The translations under genes and the position numbers were made by a program. A stretch of DNA of 64,000 nt from VRUE01 sp963764365 (GTDB lineage Bacteria; Actinomycetota; Thermoleophilia; Solirubrobacterales; 70-9), in the NCBI GenBank assembly GCA_963764365.1, contig CAVXSI010000020.1:372001-436000 (forward strand). The letters run 5' to 3'. Shown in pieces: positions 1-8,916 of this stretch. The notes under the pieces are model-generated. The model was not told where the DNA came from. It saw only the letters and a program-made list of their open reading frames with translations, and did no database searches. Each line of letters begins with the position of its first letter. The stretch's first letter is position 1.

Positions 1-434
1 CCGACCCCGAGCTGGGCCCGGCCGAGGCCGCCTTCGTCGCCCGCCTCTCCTCGGCCTTCACCGAGCTCGAGCAGGAGACCGGCGAGACCCTCTACATGGA
101 CGGCGCCTCGCGGCTGCTCTCCGAACAGCACGCCGACGACCTGCCCCGCGCCGACCGGCTGATGACCGCGCTGGAGCGGCGCGCGAGCCTGCTCGGGATG
201 ATGCGCTCCGCCCTCGACGAGCGCTCGGTCTTCCTCTGGATCGGTGGCGAGAACCCGCAGCCGGAGCTGCGCTCGGTCAGCGTCGTCGGCGCCAACTACG
301 GCCTCGCCCACCGCAACCTCGGCTCGGTCGGCGTGGTCGGGCCGCTGCGGATGGACTACGCGACGGCGATCGCCTCGGTGCGCGGCGCCGCGCGCGAGCT
401 GTCGCGCTACTGCGAGACGGTCTACGGCGGCTGA
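1..434 (+). CDS. hrcA: HrcA heat-shock repressor, C-terminal part
   Basis: Partial gene: the frame is open at the left edge of the window (codons from base 3) and ends in TGA at 432-434. The roughly 143 visible residues match the C-terminal part of HrcA, the repressor that binds CIRCE operators upstream of heat-shock genes. Family-typical stretches include SLLGMMRSAL, VFLWIGGENP, a SVVGANYG segment and the ending VGPLRMDYATAIASVRG. The DNA-binding N-terminus lies outside the window. Ten bases separate it from a dnaJ-like gene on the same strand, the usual hrcA-dnaJ arrangement, so co-transcription is likely. Confidence 0.93.
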   Translation, partial: DPELGPAEAAFVARLSSAFTELEQETGETLYMDGASRLLSEQHADDLPRADRLMTALERRASLLGMMRSALDERSVFLWIGGENPQPELRSVSVVGANYGLAHRNLGSVGVVGPLRMDYATAIASVRGAARELSRYCETVYGG

Positions 435-444
435 GCCCGAAGCG

Positions 445-1107
445 ATGCCAGGCGACTTCTACGAGATCCTCGGCGTCCAGCGCGACGCCAACAAGGCCGA
501 GGTGAAGACGGCCTTCCGCCGGCTCGCCCGCGAGCTGCACCCCGACGTCAACGACCACGACCCCGAGGCGGAGGAGAAGTTCAAGGCCGCGGCCGAAGCC
601 TACGAGGTGCTCTCCGACCCCGAGCGGCGCCGCGCCTACGACGCCTACGGCCACGAGGGCCTGCGCGGCGGCGGCGCCCAGCCGGGCGGCTTCGGCTCGG
701 TCGAGGACATCTTCCAGGCCTTCTTCGGCGGCGCCGGCTTCGAAGTGCGGCGCGGGCCGATGCGCGGCCAGGATTTGATCCACCAGATCGAGATCTCCGC
801 CGTCGAGGCGATGCTGGGGACGAAGGTCAAGATCCCCAGCCACGAGGGCGAGCGGGAGATCGATCTGCCGGCCGGGATCCAGCCGGGATCGCAGTTCGCC
901 CTGCGCGGCCACGGCATGCCCGGGGCCAACGGCGGCCCGCCGGGCGACATGGTCGTCGCCGTGCAGGTGATCGTCCCCGAGGAGCTCTCCGAGGAGCAGC
1001 GCGAGCTGGCCGTGAAGCTCGGCGAGACGCTGGAGCCGCACAACCTGCGCTCGCGGCGCGGCGGCGAGGGCAGCTTCTTCTCGCGGATGCGCCGCGCGTT
1101 CCATTGA
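445..1107 (+). CDS. dnaJ: Compact DnaJ: J domain plus a single C-terminal substrate domain
   Basis: A 220-residue J-domain co-chaperone that should stimulate DnaK. The J domain occupies residues 1-70, starts MPGDFYEILGV and has the HPD tripeptide needed for DnaK activation (LHPDVND). A short Gly/Phe linker follows, then one beta domain (about residues 108-190) with LPAGIQPGSQFALRGHGMP, which resembles the second C-terminal domain of classical DnaJ. The zinc-finger repeats and the first C-terminal domain are absent; a full DnaJ has about 375 residues. Position after hrcA argues that this is the main dnaJ of the locus rather than a stray CbpA. Start ATG chosen at the J-domain boundary. The TGA overlaps the TTG start of prmA. 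Confidence 0.88.
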   Translation: MPGDFYEILGVQRDANKAEVKTAFRRLARELHPDVNDHDPEAEEKFKAAAEAYEVLSDPERRRAYDAYGHEGLRGGGAQPGGFGSVEDIFQAFFGGAGFEVRRGPMRGQDLIHQIEISAVEAMLGTKVKIPSHEGEREIDLPAGIQPGSQFALRGHGMPGANGGPPGDMVVAVQVIVPEELSEEQRELAVKLGETLEPHNLRSRRGGEGSFFSRMRRAFH

Positions 1108-1949
1108 TCCGCCTGGCGGTCCGCTGCGCGCCCGAGCAGGCGGAGATCGTCCTCGCCGAGTTGACCGTGCTCGCCCCGAACGGGGTCGAGGAGGAGCGCG
1201 GCGACGGCTACGTCGAGTACGCGATCTATGGCGGCGAGGGCGAGCTGCCGGAGCTGGGCGAAGTCGAGGCGGCGGCGGGCGACTCGCTGGTCGAGGTCGT
1301 CGCCACCGAGGTCCCGGACGACTGGGCCGACCGCTGGCAGGACTTCCACAAGCCGCTGCTGGTCGGCGGCAGGCTCTGGCTGCGTCCTTCCTGGGAGCAG
1401 CCGCGCGACGGCGCGATCGACCTCGTCGTCGACCCCGGCCGGGCCTTCGGCACCGGCGCCCACCCGACCACCCGGCTCTGCCTCGAGCTGCTGCTCGACC
1501 TGGCGGCGGCGGGCGCTGCCGGCGGCGCGCTGACCGACCTCGGCTGCGGCTCGGGCGTGCTGGCGATCGCCGCGGCGAGGCTCGGCTGGGCGCCGGTTCG
1601 CGGCTACGACCACGAGGCGCCGGCGGTCGAGGCGGCGAGCGCCAACGCGGCAGCCAACGGGGTCGCGGCGGACTTCGAGCAGCGCGATCTGCGCCGCAGC
1701 CTGCCCGAGCTCGCCCCGACCGCCGTCGCCAACATGACCGCGCCCGTGCTGAAGGACGTCGCCTCCCTGCTCAGGCCTGAGACTGCGCCGCAAACCATGG
1801 TCTGCTCCGGCCTGCTGCCGCCCGAGCTCGACGCGACCGCCGCCGCCTTCGCCCCGGTCGGCCTGGGCGAAACCGAGCGCCGCATCGACGGCGACTGGGC
1901 GGCGCTGCTGCTTCGTCGCGGCCCCAACAGATATGTTTCCCGCCGATGA
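1104..1949 (+). CDS. prmA: Ribosomal protein L11 methyltransferase PrmA
   Basis: S-adenosylmethionine-dependent methyltransferase of 281 residues that trimethylates ribosomal protein L11. The PrmA signature FGTGAHPTT lies near residue 113 and the SAM-binding glycine loop DLGCGSGVLAIAA near residue 143. A motif-IV-like VANMTAPVL follows. The start is a TTG sharing its last bases with the dnaJ stop (TTGA), implying translational coupling. hrcA-dnaJ-prmA is a common order. The last codons overlap the next gene by four bases (ATGA). Length fits the family. Confidence 0.92.
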   Translation: MIRLAVRCAPEQAEIVLAELTVLAPNGVEEERGDGYVEYAIYGGEGELPELGEVEAAAGDSLVEVVATEVPDDWADRWQDFHKPLLVGGRLWLRPSWEQPRDGAIDLVVDPGRAFGTGAHPTTRLCLELLLDLAAAGAAGGALTDLGCGSGVLAIAAARLGWAPVRGYDHEAPAVEAASANAAANGVAADFEQRDLRRSLPELAPTAVANMTAPVLKDVASLLRPETAPQTMVCSGLLPPELDATAAAFAPVGLGETERRIDGDWAALLLRRGPNRYVSRR

Positions 1950-2422
1950 TCGCGACGATCACCGCCTACGGCGTCGGCCTGTTCATCCACGTGCTCGCGG
2001 TCGTGGTGATGATCGGCCCGACCTTCGCCTACGGGATCTTCATCGGCACCGCCGAAAGCAGCTCCCCGAGCAGCGTCCCGGCCGTCCTGCGTGGCATCCA
2101 GCGCAGCGATCGCTACCTGGTCAGCCCGGGCCTGATCGTGATCCTCCTCGCCGGCATCTACCTGATGGCGGACAGGCACTGGGACGGGAGCGAAAGCTTC
2201 ATCGCGGTCGGCTTCGTCGCGATCGTCATCCTCCTCGGCATGCTCCACGGCTTCTTCCGGCCGAACGCGGCCCGGGCGCTGGAGCTGGCAGAGCGCGACC
2301 TCGCCGCCGGAGACACGCTCGGCGCCGAGTACGCCGCCGTCTCGAAGAAGCTCGAGAACGCCGGCAAACTCGCCGGCGCGATCGTCGCGATCACGATCTT
2401 CTTCATGGTCGTCAAACCCTGA
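1946..2422 (+). CDS. Four-helix integral membrane protein, DUF2269-like
   Basis: A 158-residue hydrophobic protein with four predicted membrane helices: about residues 5-30 (TAYGVGLFIHVLAVVVMIG), 62-78 (LVSPGLIVILLAGIYLM), 88-106 (FIAVGFVAIVILLGMLHGF) and the C-terminal AGAIVAITIFFMVV. The layout with an early His and a charged loop before the last helix resembles small DUF2269-type membrane proteins, but I cannot assign a function. The ATG overlaps the prmA stop (ATGA), so it belongs to the same transcript. Bases 1914-1960 around the junction carry the loop motif CAGATATG, related to the junction hairpins found elsewhere. Confidence 0.7.
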   Translation: MIATITAYGVGLFIHVLAVVVMIGPTFAYGIFIGTAESSSPSSVPAVLRGIQRSDRYLVSPGLIVILLAGIYLMADRHWDGSESFIAVGFVAIVILLGMLHGFFRPNAARALELAERDLAAGDTLGAEYAAVSKKLENAGKLAGAIVAITIFFMVVKP

Positions 2423-2471
2423 CGTCCTGACCGCGCCCGGCCCCCAGCTCGACGCCTCCAGCCCGATCGCG

Positions 2472-3272
2472 ATGTTCGACTCCGGCGTCGGCGGGCTCAC
2501 CGTCCTGCACGAGTGCCTCGTCTCGCTGCCCGAGGAGGACTTCGTCTACCTCGGCGACACGGCGATGTTCCCCTACGGGACGCGCGACCCCGAGCGGCTG
2601 CGCGAGCGGATCGGCACGATCGCCGGGCTGCTGCTCGACCGCGGCGCGAAGCTGCTGGTGATCGCCTGCAACACCGCCACCTCGGTCGGCGAGGAGGTCA
2701 CCCGCGCGGTCGCCGCCGAGCGCGGCGTGGAGGTGGTGCCGGTGGTCGAGCCGCAGTCCGAGATCGCCGCCGCGATCACCGACAGCGGTCGGGTCGGCGT
2801 GCTCGCCACCCCGAACACGGTCGAGAGCGGCGCCTACCGCCGCTCGCTGGAGGAGCAGGGCCGGGCGCTCGAGGTGACCGAGGTCGAGGCGCCCGACCTG
2901 GCGCCGTTCATCCAGGACGGCTCGCCGTTCGACCAGGCGGTGGTCGACATGGCGCGCGCCTACTGCGAGCCGCTGAAGCGGGCCGGGGTCGACACGCTGA
3001 TCCTCGGCTGCACCCACTACCCGCTGGTGGCGCCGATGCTGCAGCGGATCCTCGGTCGCGACGTGCGGCTGGTCAGCGGCGGCCACGCGGTCGCCGCCGC
3101 CGCCCAGCGCTGCCTCGAGCGGCGCGGGCTCGCCCGCCCGCCCGGCGGCGAAGGCGACTACCGGTTCCTCTGCACCGGCGACGCCGACTCCTTCCACGCG
3201 CTCGGCACCCGCTTCCTGCAGATGCCGCTCGGCGAGGTCGAGCGGATCGAGCTGGCCGCCGACTACCCTTAG
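2472..3272 (+). CDS. murI: Glutamate racemase
   Basis: Cofactor-independent racemase making D-glutamate for peptidoglycan. The catalytic Asp is in FDSGVGGLTVL, the first catalytic Cys in IACNTATS and the second in LGCTHYPL. From the ATG at 2472 the product is 266 residues but begins inside the first beta strand. The in-frame codons just upstream read SPIA, which is what family members carry before FDSG. No ATG, GTG or TTG lies in frame between the preceding stop and 2472; a CTG at 2427 would give MTAPGPQLDASSPIAMFDSG. The true start is therefore probably 2427 with a CTG codon. It precedes a YqeY gene by five bases. Confidence 0.92.
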   Translation: MFDSGVGGLTVLHECLVSLPEEDFVYLGDTAMFPYGTRDPERLRERIGTIAGLLLDRGAKLLVIACNTATSVGEEVTRAVAAERGVEVVPVVEPQSEIAAAITDSGRVGVLATPNTVESGAYRRSLEEQGRALEVTEVEAPDLAPFIQDGSPFDQAVVDMARAYCEPLKRAGVDTLILGCTHYPLVAPMLQRILGRDVRLVSGGHAVAAAAQRCLERRGLARPPGGEGDYRFLCTGDADSFHALGTRFLQMPLGEVERIELAADYP

Positions 3273-3277
3273 GGTCG

Positions 3278-3689
3278 ATGAGCGTCCTCGAACAGGTCCA
3301 GGCCGATGTGCGCACCGCGATGAAAGCGGGCGAGCGCGAGCGTGCCGCGGCGCTGCGGATGATCGTCGACTCGCTGCAGCAGGACGCCAAGCTCGGCAAG
3401 GGCGACGAGATCGCGGTGCTGCAGCGCGAGCGCAAGAAGCGGCTCGAGGCGGCCGACGCCTTCCACGAGGCGAACCGGACCGAGCAGGCGAAGACGGAGA
3501 AGCTCGAGGCGGAGCTGATCGAGGGCTACCTGCCGGCGCAGCTCTCCGACGAGGAGCTGGCGGAGCTGGTCGACGCCGCGGTCGCCGAGACCGGCGCCTC
3601 CGAGCAGAAGCAGATGGGCCAGGTGATGTCGGCGCTGATGCCGAAGCTCGGCGGGCGCGCCGACGGCAAGCGGGTCAGCGCAGCGGTGC

Positions 3690-3709
<20 letters not shown>
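3278..3709 (+). CDS. YqeY/GatB-like domain protein
   Basis: A 143-residue helical protein of the YqeY (Pfam GatB/YqeY) family, resembling the C-terminal tRNA-binding part of the amidotransferase subunit GatB but standing alone. Visible family traits are the N-terminal DVRTAMKAGERERAAALRM segment, a central acidic helix LEAELIEGYLPAQLSDEEL, and the C-terminal QMGQVMSALMPKLGGRADGKRVS. Its precise role is unknown. It begins five bases after murI, and its end overlaps the GTG start of phoH by 20 bases. Confidence 0.88.
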
Positions 3710-4680
<971 letters not shown>

Positions 4681-4684
<4 letters not shown>

Positions 4685-6084
4685 GCGTCGACCTCTCCGA
4701 CGTGCCCGTGGAGCTGCAGGAGGCGGTGGGCGCGGCGCTGGCGGCGGCCGGGGTCGCCGACGGCCACCTGGCGCTGGAGATCGTCGACGCGGAGCGGATC
4801 CGCGCGCTCAACCGCGAGCACCGCGGCGTCGACGCGCCGACCGACGTCCTCGGCTTCCCGCTCGACGGCGCCGGCCCGACCGCCGGCCCGCGCGAGCTCG
4901 GCGACGTCACGATCTGCCCCGAGCACTGCTCCGACGTGACCGAGGCGGCGGTCCACGGCACGCTGCACCTGTGCGGCTACGACCACGAGACGGACGAGGG
5001 GCAGATGCTGCAAACGCAGGCTGAGATCTTGAAGCGGTTACGAGGAAGCGCCTACCCGCATATGGCGGAGGCCGAAGGCCGGAGCCATGGGCGGATTCTT
5101 GATGAGACCAAGTCCTCACCCGGTCCCGATCACAGTCTGATTCCCTCGGGGCCGGGTGAGGGCCGAGCCGACCACCATCAGTCGCCGCAGGTGACGCGGG
5201 CCGGCTTCATCGGTTTGGCGGGGCGCCCCAACGTCGGCAAGTCGACCCTGGTCAACGCGATCGTCGGCAGCCACGTGGCGATCGTCTCGATGCGCCCGCA
5301 GACGACCCGGCGGGCGATCCGCGGCATCGCCACCGACCTCGAGGCGGGCCGCCAGCTGGTCCTCGTCGACCTGCCCGGGGTGCAGCGCCCGCGCGACGTG
5401 CTGACCGAGCGGATGCAGCGGCGGGTCGAGCGCGAGCTGGCCGACTCCGACCTGGCGCTGCTGGTGGTCAACGGCGAGCAGGGGATCGGCCCCGGCGACC
5501 GTTTCATCGCCGACGCCCTGCTCAGCGCCGGCAGCGGCCTGCCGACGATCTGCGTCGTCAACAAGATCGACACCGTCGGGCCGAACGAGCTGGTGCCGGT
5601 GCTGGCCGAGGCGGCCGAGCTGGAGGGTGTCGACGAGGTCTTCCCGATCAGCGCCCGCAGCGGCGAGGGCCTGGACGCGCTGGTCGGGCGGCTCGGCGAG
5701 CTGGTCCCCGAGGGCCCCTATCTATACCCGCCCGAGGAGCACAGCGATCAGTCGAGCGAGACGATGCTGGCCGAGCTGATCCGCGAGCAGGTGCTGAACC
5801 GGACCCGCGAGGAGATCCCGCACTCGGTCGAGGTCCAGGTGAAGGAGATCGGGCGGCGCGAGGACGGCCTCGCCACCGTCCGGGCCGAGGTCTGGGCCGA
5901 GTCGGAGTCCCAGAAGGGGATCCTGATCGGCAAGGGGGGCGCCAAGGTCGGCGAGATCGGCGCCGCCGCCCGCCGCTCGCTGGAAGCGGAGCTTGGCGCC
6001 AAGGTCTTCCTCGATCTCAAGGTTCGCGTCCGCAGCCACTGGCGGCGCGACGAGGATCTGCTGGACCGGCTTGGGATCGAGTAG
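4681..6084 (+). CDS. ybeY-era: YbeY endoribonuclease joined in frame to GTPase Era
   Basis: One open frame of 467 residues covers two ribosome-maturation proteins. Residues 1-120 are YbeY, with the metal-binding motif HGTLHLCGYDHE; it takes part in 16S rRNA 3' processing. Residues about 171-467 are Era, a small-subunit assembly GTPase, with G1 GRPNVGKST, G3 DLPG, G4 NKID and a C-terminal KH domain containing GILIGKGGAKVGEIG. The 50-residue linker has no stop and is rich in Gly, Pro and His; its DNA holds two hairpins (5062-5088 and 5114-5161). Era may still start separately at GTG 5191. The two proteins act in the same pathway, so a fusion would be workable. The start TTG overlaps the phoH stop. 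Confidence 0.85.
5062..5161. repeat. Two hairpins in the ybeY-era linker
   Basis: First hairpin 5062-5088: arms ATGGC/GCCAT and GGCC/GGCC around a GAA tip. Second hairpin: arms 5114-5129 and 5146-5161 (16 bp, one G-U pair) with the 16-base loop TCACAGTCTGATTCCC. Fifteen of those loop bases recur, on the other strand, in the hairpin at 23910-23960, whose stem is entirely different. The pair sits where a ybeY stop and an era start would be expected. Confidence 0.85.
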
Positions 6085-6101
6085 GCATTTACGATGCGTT
6101 G

Positions 6102-6716
6102 ATGTTCGAGCAGGTGGAATTCGACGAGCGGGGGCTGGTGCCGTGCGTGGCGCAGGACGCCGATAGTGGCGAGGTGCTGACGCTTGCCTATGTGAGCGGG
6201 GAGTCGTTGCGGCTGACCGTGGAGACGGGGGAGATGCACTTCTTCAGCCGCTCGCGGGGGAAGATCTGGCGCAAAGGCGAAGAGTCGGGGAACGTGCTGA
6301 AGCTGCGGCAGCTGCGGATCGACTGCGACGGCGATGCGATCGTCGCGCTGGTCGAGCCGAGCGGGCCGGCCTGTCATACGGGCGAGCGGTCGTGCTTTTA
6401 CCGCGAGCTGGGCGGTGAGGGGGAGCCGGCGCCGGCGCCGCACGAAGCGTTGGCGGCGCTGCAGCGCACCCTGCGCAGCCGCGCTGCCGAGCGGCCCGAG
6501 GGCAGCTACACCGCGAAGCTGCTCGACGACCCGAAGCTGATCGGCGAGAAGGTCGAGGAGGAGGCCGAGGAGGTGGTGCGGGCGGCGCGCGAGGAGTCCG
6601 ACCAGCGGGTCGCCGAAGAGGCCGCCGACCTGCTCTACCACCTCAGCGTCCTGCTGGCCTCGCGCGAGCTGCCGCTCTCGGCGGCGATGGAGGTGCTGAA
6701 TGGCCGTCGCCGCTGA
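6102..6716 (+). CDS. hisIE: Bifunctional phosphoribosyl-AMP cyclohydrolase / phosphoribosyl-ATP pyrophosphatase
   Basis: Histidine biosynthesis steps two and three in one 204-residue protein. The HisI half (residues 1-115) shows LTLAYVSGESL, the cyclohydrolase signature SRSRGKIWRKGEESGN, and metal-binding cysteines in IDCDGDA and PACHTGERSCFY. The HisE half (about 118-204) shows LRSRAAERPEGSYTAKLL and the pyrophosphatase helix EKVEEEAEEVVRAA. ATG 6102 is preceded by an in-frame TTG at 6099. No other his genes are in the window; it leads directly into trpE with a 17-base overlap. The 5' third uses many G- and T-ending codons, unlike the C-rich rest. Confidence 0.94.
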   Translation: MFEQVEFDERGLVPCVAQDADSGEVLTLAYVSGESLRLTVETGEMHFFSRSRGKIWRKGEESGNVLKLRQLRIDCDGDAIVALVEPSGPACHTGERSCFYRELGGEGEPAPAPHEALAALQRTLRSRAAERPEGSYTAKLLDDPKLIGEKVEEEAEEVVRAAREESDQRVAEEAADLLYHLSVLLASRELPLSAAMEVLNGRRR

Positions 6717-8208
6717 GTCGGATGTGACCGTCGAGCCCAGCCTCGCAGAGGCGCGCGAGCTGGCCGCCGAGGGCAACGTCGTGCCGCTCCGCGCCACCTT
6801 CGTCGACGACTGCGAGACGCCGGTCTCGGCCTTCCTCAAGCTGCGCGCGGGCGAGCCCGAGGGGGCGCCCTGCTTCCTGCTGGAGTCGGCCGAGCAGGGC
6901 CAGGTCGGGCGCTACTCGTTCGTCGGCATCCGGCCGCGCTCGCTGCTGCGCTGGGGCGACGGGGTGCTGTCGGAGAGCGGTGAGCCCGACCGCAACGCGC
7001 CCGATCCCTACGCCGCCGTCGCCGAGTACATGGCCCGCTTCCGGCCGGCCCCGGTCGAGGGGCTGCCGCCCTTCTCGGGCGGCGCGGTCGGCTTCTTCGG
7101 CTACGACCTGGTCCGCACGGTCGAGCCGCTGGGCGAGCCGAACCCGGACCCGCTCGGGCTGCCCGACATGGCGCTGATGGTGACCGACGTGCTGCTCGCC
7201 TTCGACCACCTGCGCCACGAGCTGACAGTGATGGCCTGCGCCTTCGCCGACGACGAGGGCGGGATCGACGCGGCCTACGAGCGCGCGGTCGCGGCGATCG
7301 CCGACGTCCGCGCCCGCCTGCGCGGCGCCGTGCCGCTGCCCGAGCGCCCGGCCCTGGCCGAGCCGCCGCGGTTCGAGTCGAATATGACCCGCGAGGAGTT
7401 CGAAGCGATGGTTTCCCAGATCATCGAGTACGTCTATGCCGGCGACGCCTTCCAGGTCGTTCCCTCGCAGCGCTTCACCGCCGAGTCGCCGGTCGAGGCG
7501 TTTTCGGTCTACCGCGGCCTGCGCGCGGTCAACCCCTCCCCGTACATGTACTTCCTCGAGTTCGGCGACTTCCAGATCGCCGGCGCCTCGCCCGAGCCGC
7601 TGGTCACGGTCGAGGGGCGGAAGGTCACGACCCGGCCGATCGCCGGCACCTCGCCGCGCGGTCGCAGCGAGGAGGAGGACCGCCGCCTCGCCGAGCGGCT
7701 GGTCAACGACCCGAAGGAGCGGGCCGAGCACGTGATGCTGGTCGACCTCGGCCGCAACGACCTCGGCCGCGTCTGCGAGTACGGCTCGGTCAGCGTCGAC
7801 GAGCTGATGGTGGTCGAGACGTACTCGCACGTCCTGCACATCGTCAGCCAGGTCTCCGGCCGGCTGCGCGAGGGGGTGACGTCGATGGAGGTGGTCCGTT
7901 CCACCCTGCCAGTGGGGACGCTGTCGGGGGCGCCGAAGGTGCGGGCGATGCAGATCATCGACGAGCTCGAGCCGGTCAAGCGCTGCTCCTACGGCGGCGC
8001 GATCGGCTACCTCTCCTGGAACGGCGACCTCGACACCGCGATCCACATCCGCACGGTGGTCGCCAAGGACGGCTTGATCCACGTCCAGGCGGGCGGCGGC
8101 ACGGTCGCCGACGCGAAGCCGGCCTACGAGTACAACGAGTCGGTCAACAAGGCCAAGGCGGTCTTCCGCGCCGTCGAGCTGGCCTGCGAGCAACCGGATT
8201 GGCCATGA
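6700..8208 (+). CDS. trpE: Anthranilate synthase component I
   Basis: Chorismate-utilising large subunit (502 residues) making anthranilate with ammonia from TrpG. The N-terminal domain contains LLESAEQGQVGRYSFVG, with the LLES motif tied to tryptophan feedback inhibition. The catalytic domain has QVVPSQRF, GASPEPLV, TRPIAGTSPRG, HVMLVDLGRNDLGRV and GTLSGAPKVRAMQIIDE. It overlaps hisIE by 17 bases and is followed after about 100 bases by trpG. The intervening gap contains a hairpin at 8237-8274. Assigned to Trp rather than PabB by length, the LLES motif and the trpG-trpD-trpC context. Confidence 0.95.
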   Translation: MAVAAESDVTVEPSLAEARELAAEGNVVPLRATFVDDCETPVSAFLKLRAGEPEGAPCFLLESAEQGQVGRYSFVGIRPRSLLRWGDGVLSESGEPDRNAPDPYAAVAEYMARFRPAPVEGLPPFSGGAVGFFGYDLVRTVEPLGEPNPDPLGLPDMALMVTDVLLAFDHLRHELTVMACAFADDEGGIDAAYERAVAAIADVRARLRGAVPLPERPALAEPPRFESNMTREEFEAMVSQIIEYVYAGDAFQVVPSQRFTAESPVEAFSVYRGLRAVNPSPYMYFLEFGDFQIAGASPEPLVTVEGRKVTTRPIAGTSPRGRSEEEDRRLAERLVNDPKERAEHVMLVDLGRNDLGRVCEYGSVSVDELMVVETYSHVLHIVSQVSGRLREGVTSMEVVRSTLPVGTLSGAPKVRAMQIIDELEPVKRCSYGGAIGYLSWNGDLDTAIHIRTVVAKDGLIHVQAGGGTVADAKPAYEYNESVNKAKAVFRAVELACEQPDWP

Positions 8209-8236
8209 ACGATTTCCGCCCGCGTACTCTGCTCCC

Positions 8237-8274
8237 GGACACGGCCAGAGAATCAGATATGGATGGCCGTGTCC
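8237..8274. repeat. Junction hairpin with CATATCTGATTC-type loop, upstream of trpG
   Basis: Perfect 10-bp stem (8237-8246 with 8265-8274, GGACACGGCC) around an 18-base loop. Read on the minus strand the loop is ATCCATATCTGATTCTCT, close to the loops of the hairpins in the ybeY-era linker, upstream of malic enzyme and upstream of the ROK kinase. It lies in the 102-base gap between trpE and trpG, where it could affect coupling or message stability. Confidence 0.8.
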
Positions 8275-8310
8275 TCCCGCGTCCGCCGCGGGCGGGCGAT
8301 CGGTGAACTC

Positions 8311-8916
8311 ATGCGCGTATTGGTCGTCGACAATTACGACTCCTTCACCTACAACCTCGTCCAGTACCTGGGCGAGCTGGGGGCGGAGATCGAGGTGGTC
8401 CGCAACGACAAGGCGACCGCCGCCGAGCTGCTGGCGCGCGGCGCCGACCGCCTCGTCGTCTCGCCGGGCCCGTGCACGCCGGCCGAGGCGGGCGTCTCGG
8501 TCGCGGCGATCCGCGCCTTCGCCGAGGCCGGCACGCCGGTGCTCGGAGTCTGCCTCGGCCACCAGTCGCTGGTCGAGGCGTTCGGCGGCCGCACCGTGCA
8601 GGGCGAGCCGATCCACGGCAAGGACGCCGAGGTGGAGCACGACGGCAAGGCTGTCTACGCCGGCCTGCCGAGCCCGCTGGTCGCCGGCCGTTACCACTCG
8701 CTGGTCGCCGACCCCGACCTGCCCGACGAGCTCGAGTTGAGCGCCCACCTCGGCGACGTGGTGATGGGCGTCCGCCATCGCGAGCTGCCGGCCGAGGGCG
8801 TCCAGTTCCACCCCGAGTCGGTGCTGACCCCGCAGGGCAAGCACCTGCTGGCGAACTTCCTCGCGCCGCGTTCGCACTTAGTTACCCCAGACGACACAAA
8901 GTGCGAACGCGCCTGA
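8311..8916 (+). CDS. trpG: Anthranilate synthase glutaminase component
   Basis: Class I glutamine amidotransferase of 201 residues that feeds ammonia to TrpE. Motifs: VDNYDSFTYNLVQYLGELG at the N-terminus, VVSPGPCTP, the nucleophile Cys in GVCLGHQSL, and the His-Glu pair in GVQFHPESVLTP. ATG 8311 is chosen because VLVVDNYDSF follows at the usual distance; an upstream in-frame ATG at 8263 would add 16 unlike residues. The last 15 or so residues (after LLANFLAP) are unlike the family and are encoded by the hairpin at 8867-8911. The stop overlaps the trpD start by one base. Confidence 0.95.
   Translation: MRVLVVDNYDSFTYNLVQYLGELGAEIEVVRNDKATAAELLARGADRLVVSPGPCTPAEAGVSVAAIRAFAEAGTPVLGVCLGHQSLVEAFGGRTVQGEPIHGKDAEVEHDGKAVYAGLPSPLVAGRYHSLVADPDLPDELELSAHLGDVVMGVRHRELPAEGVQFHPESVLTPQGKHLLANFLAPRSHLVTPDDTKCERA
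8867..8911. repeat. Hairpin encoding the TrpG C-terminal tail
   Basis: Perfect 13-bp stem (8867-8879 with 8899-8911, CGCGTTCGCACTT) and a 19-base loop ending in CGACACA. The 3' side CGACACAAAG resembles the hairpins at 36309-36345 and, more loosely, 33246-33290. It lies in the trpG reading frame and replaces the normal end of that gene just before the trpD start. Confidence 0.7.
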
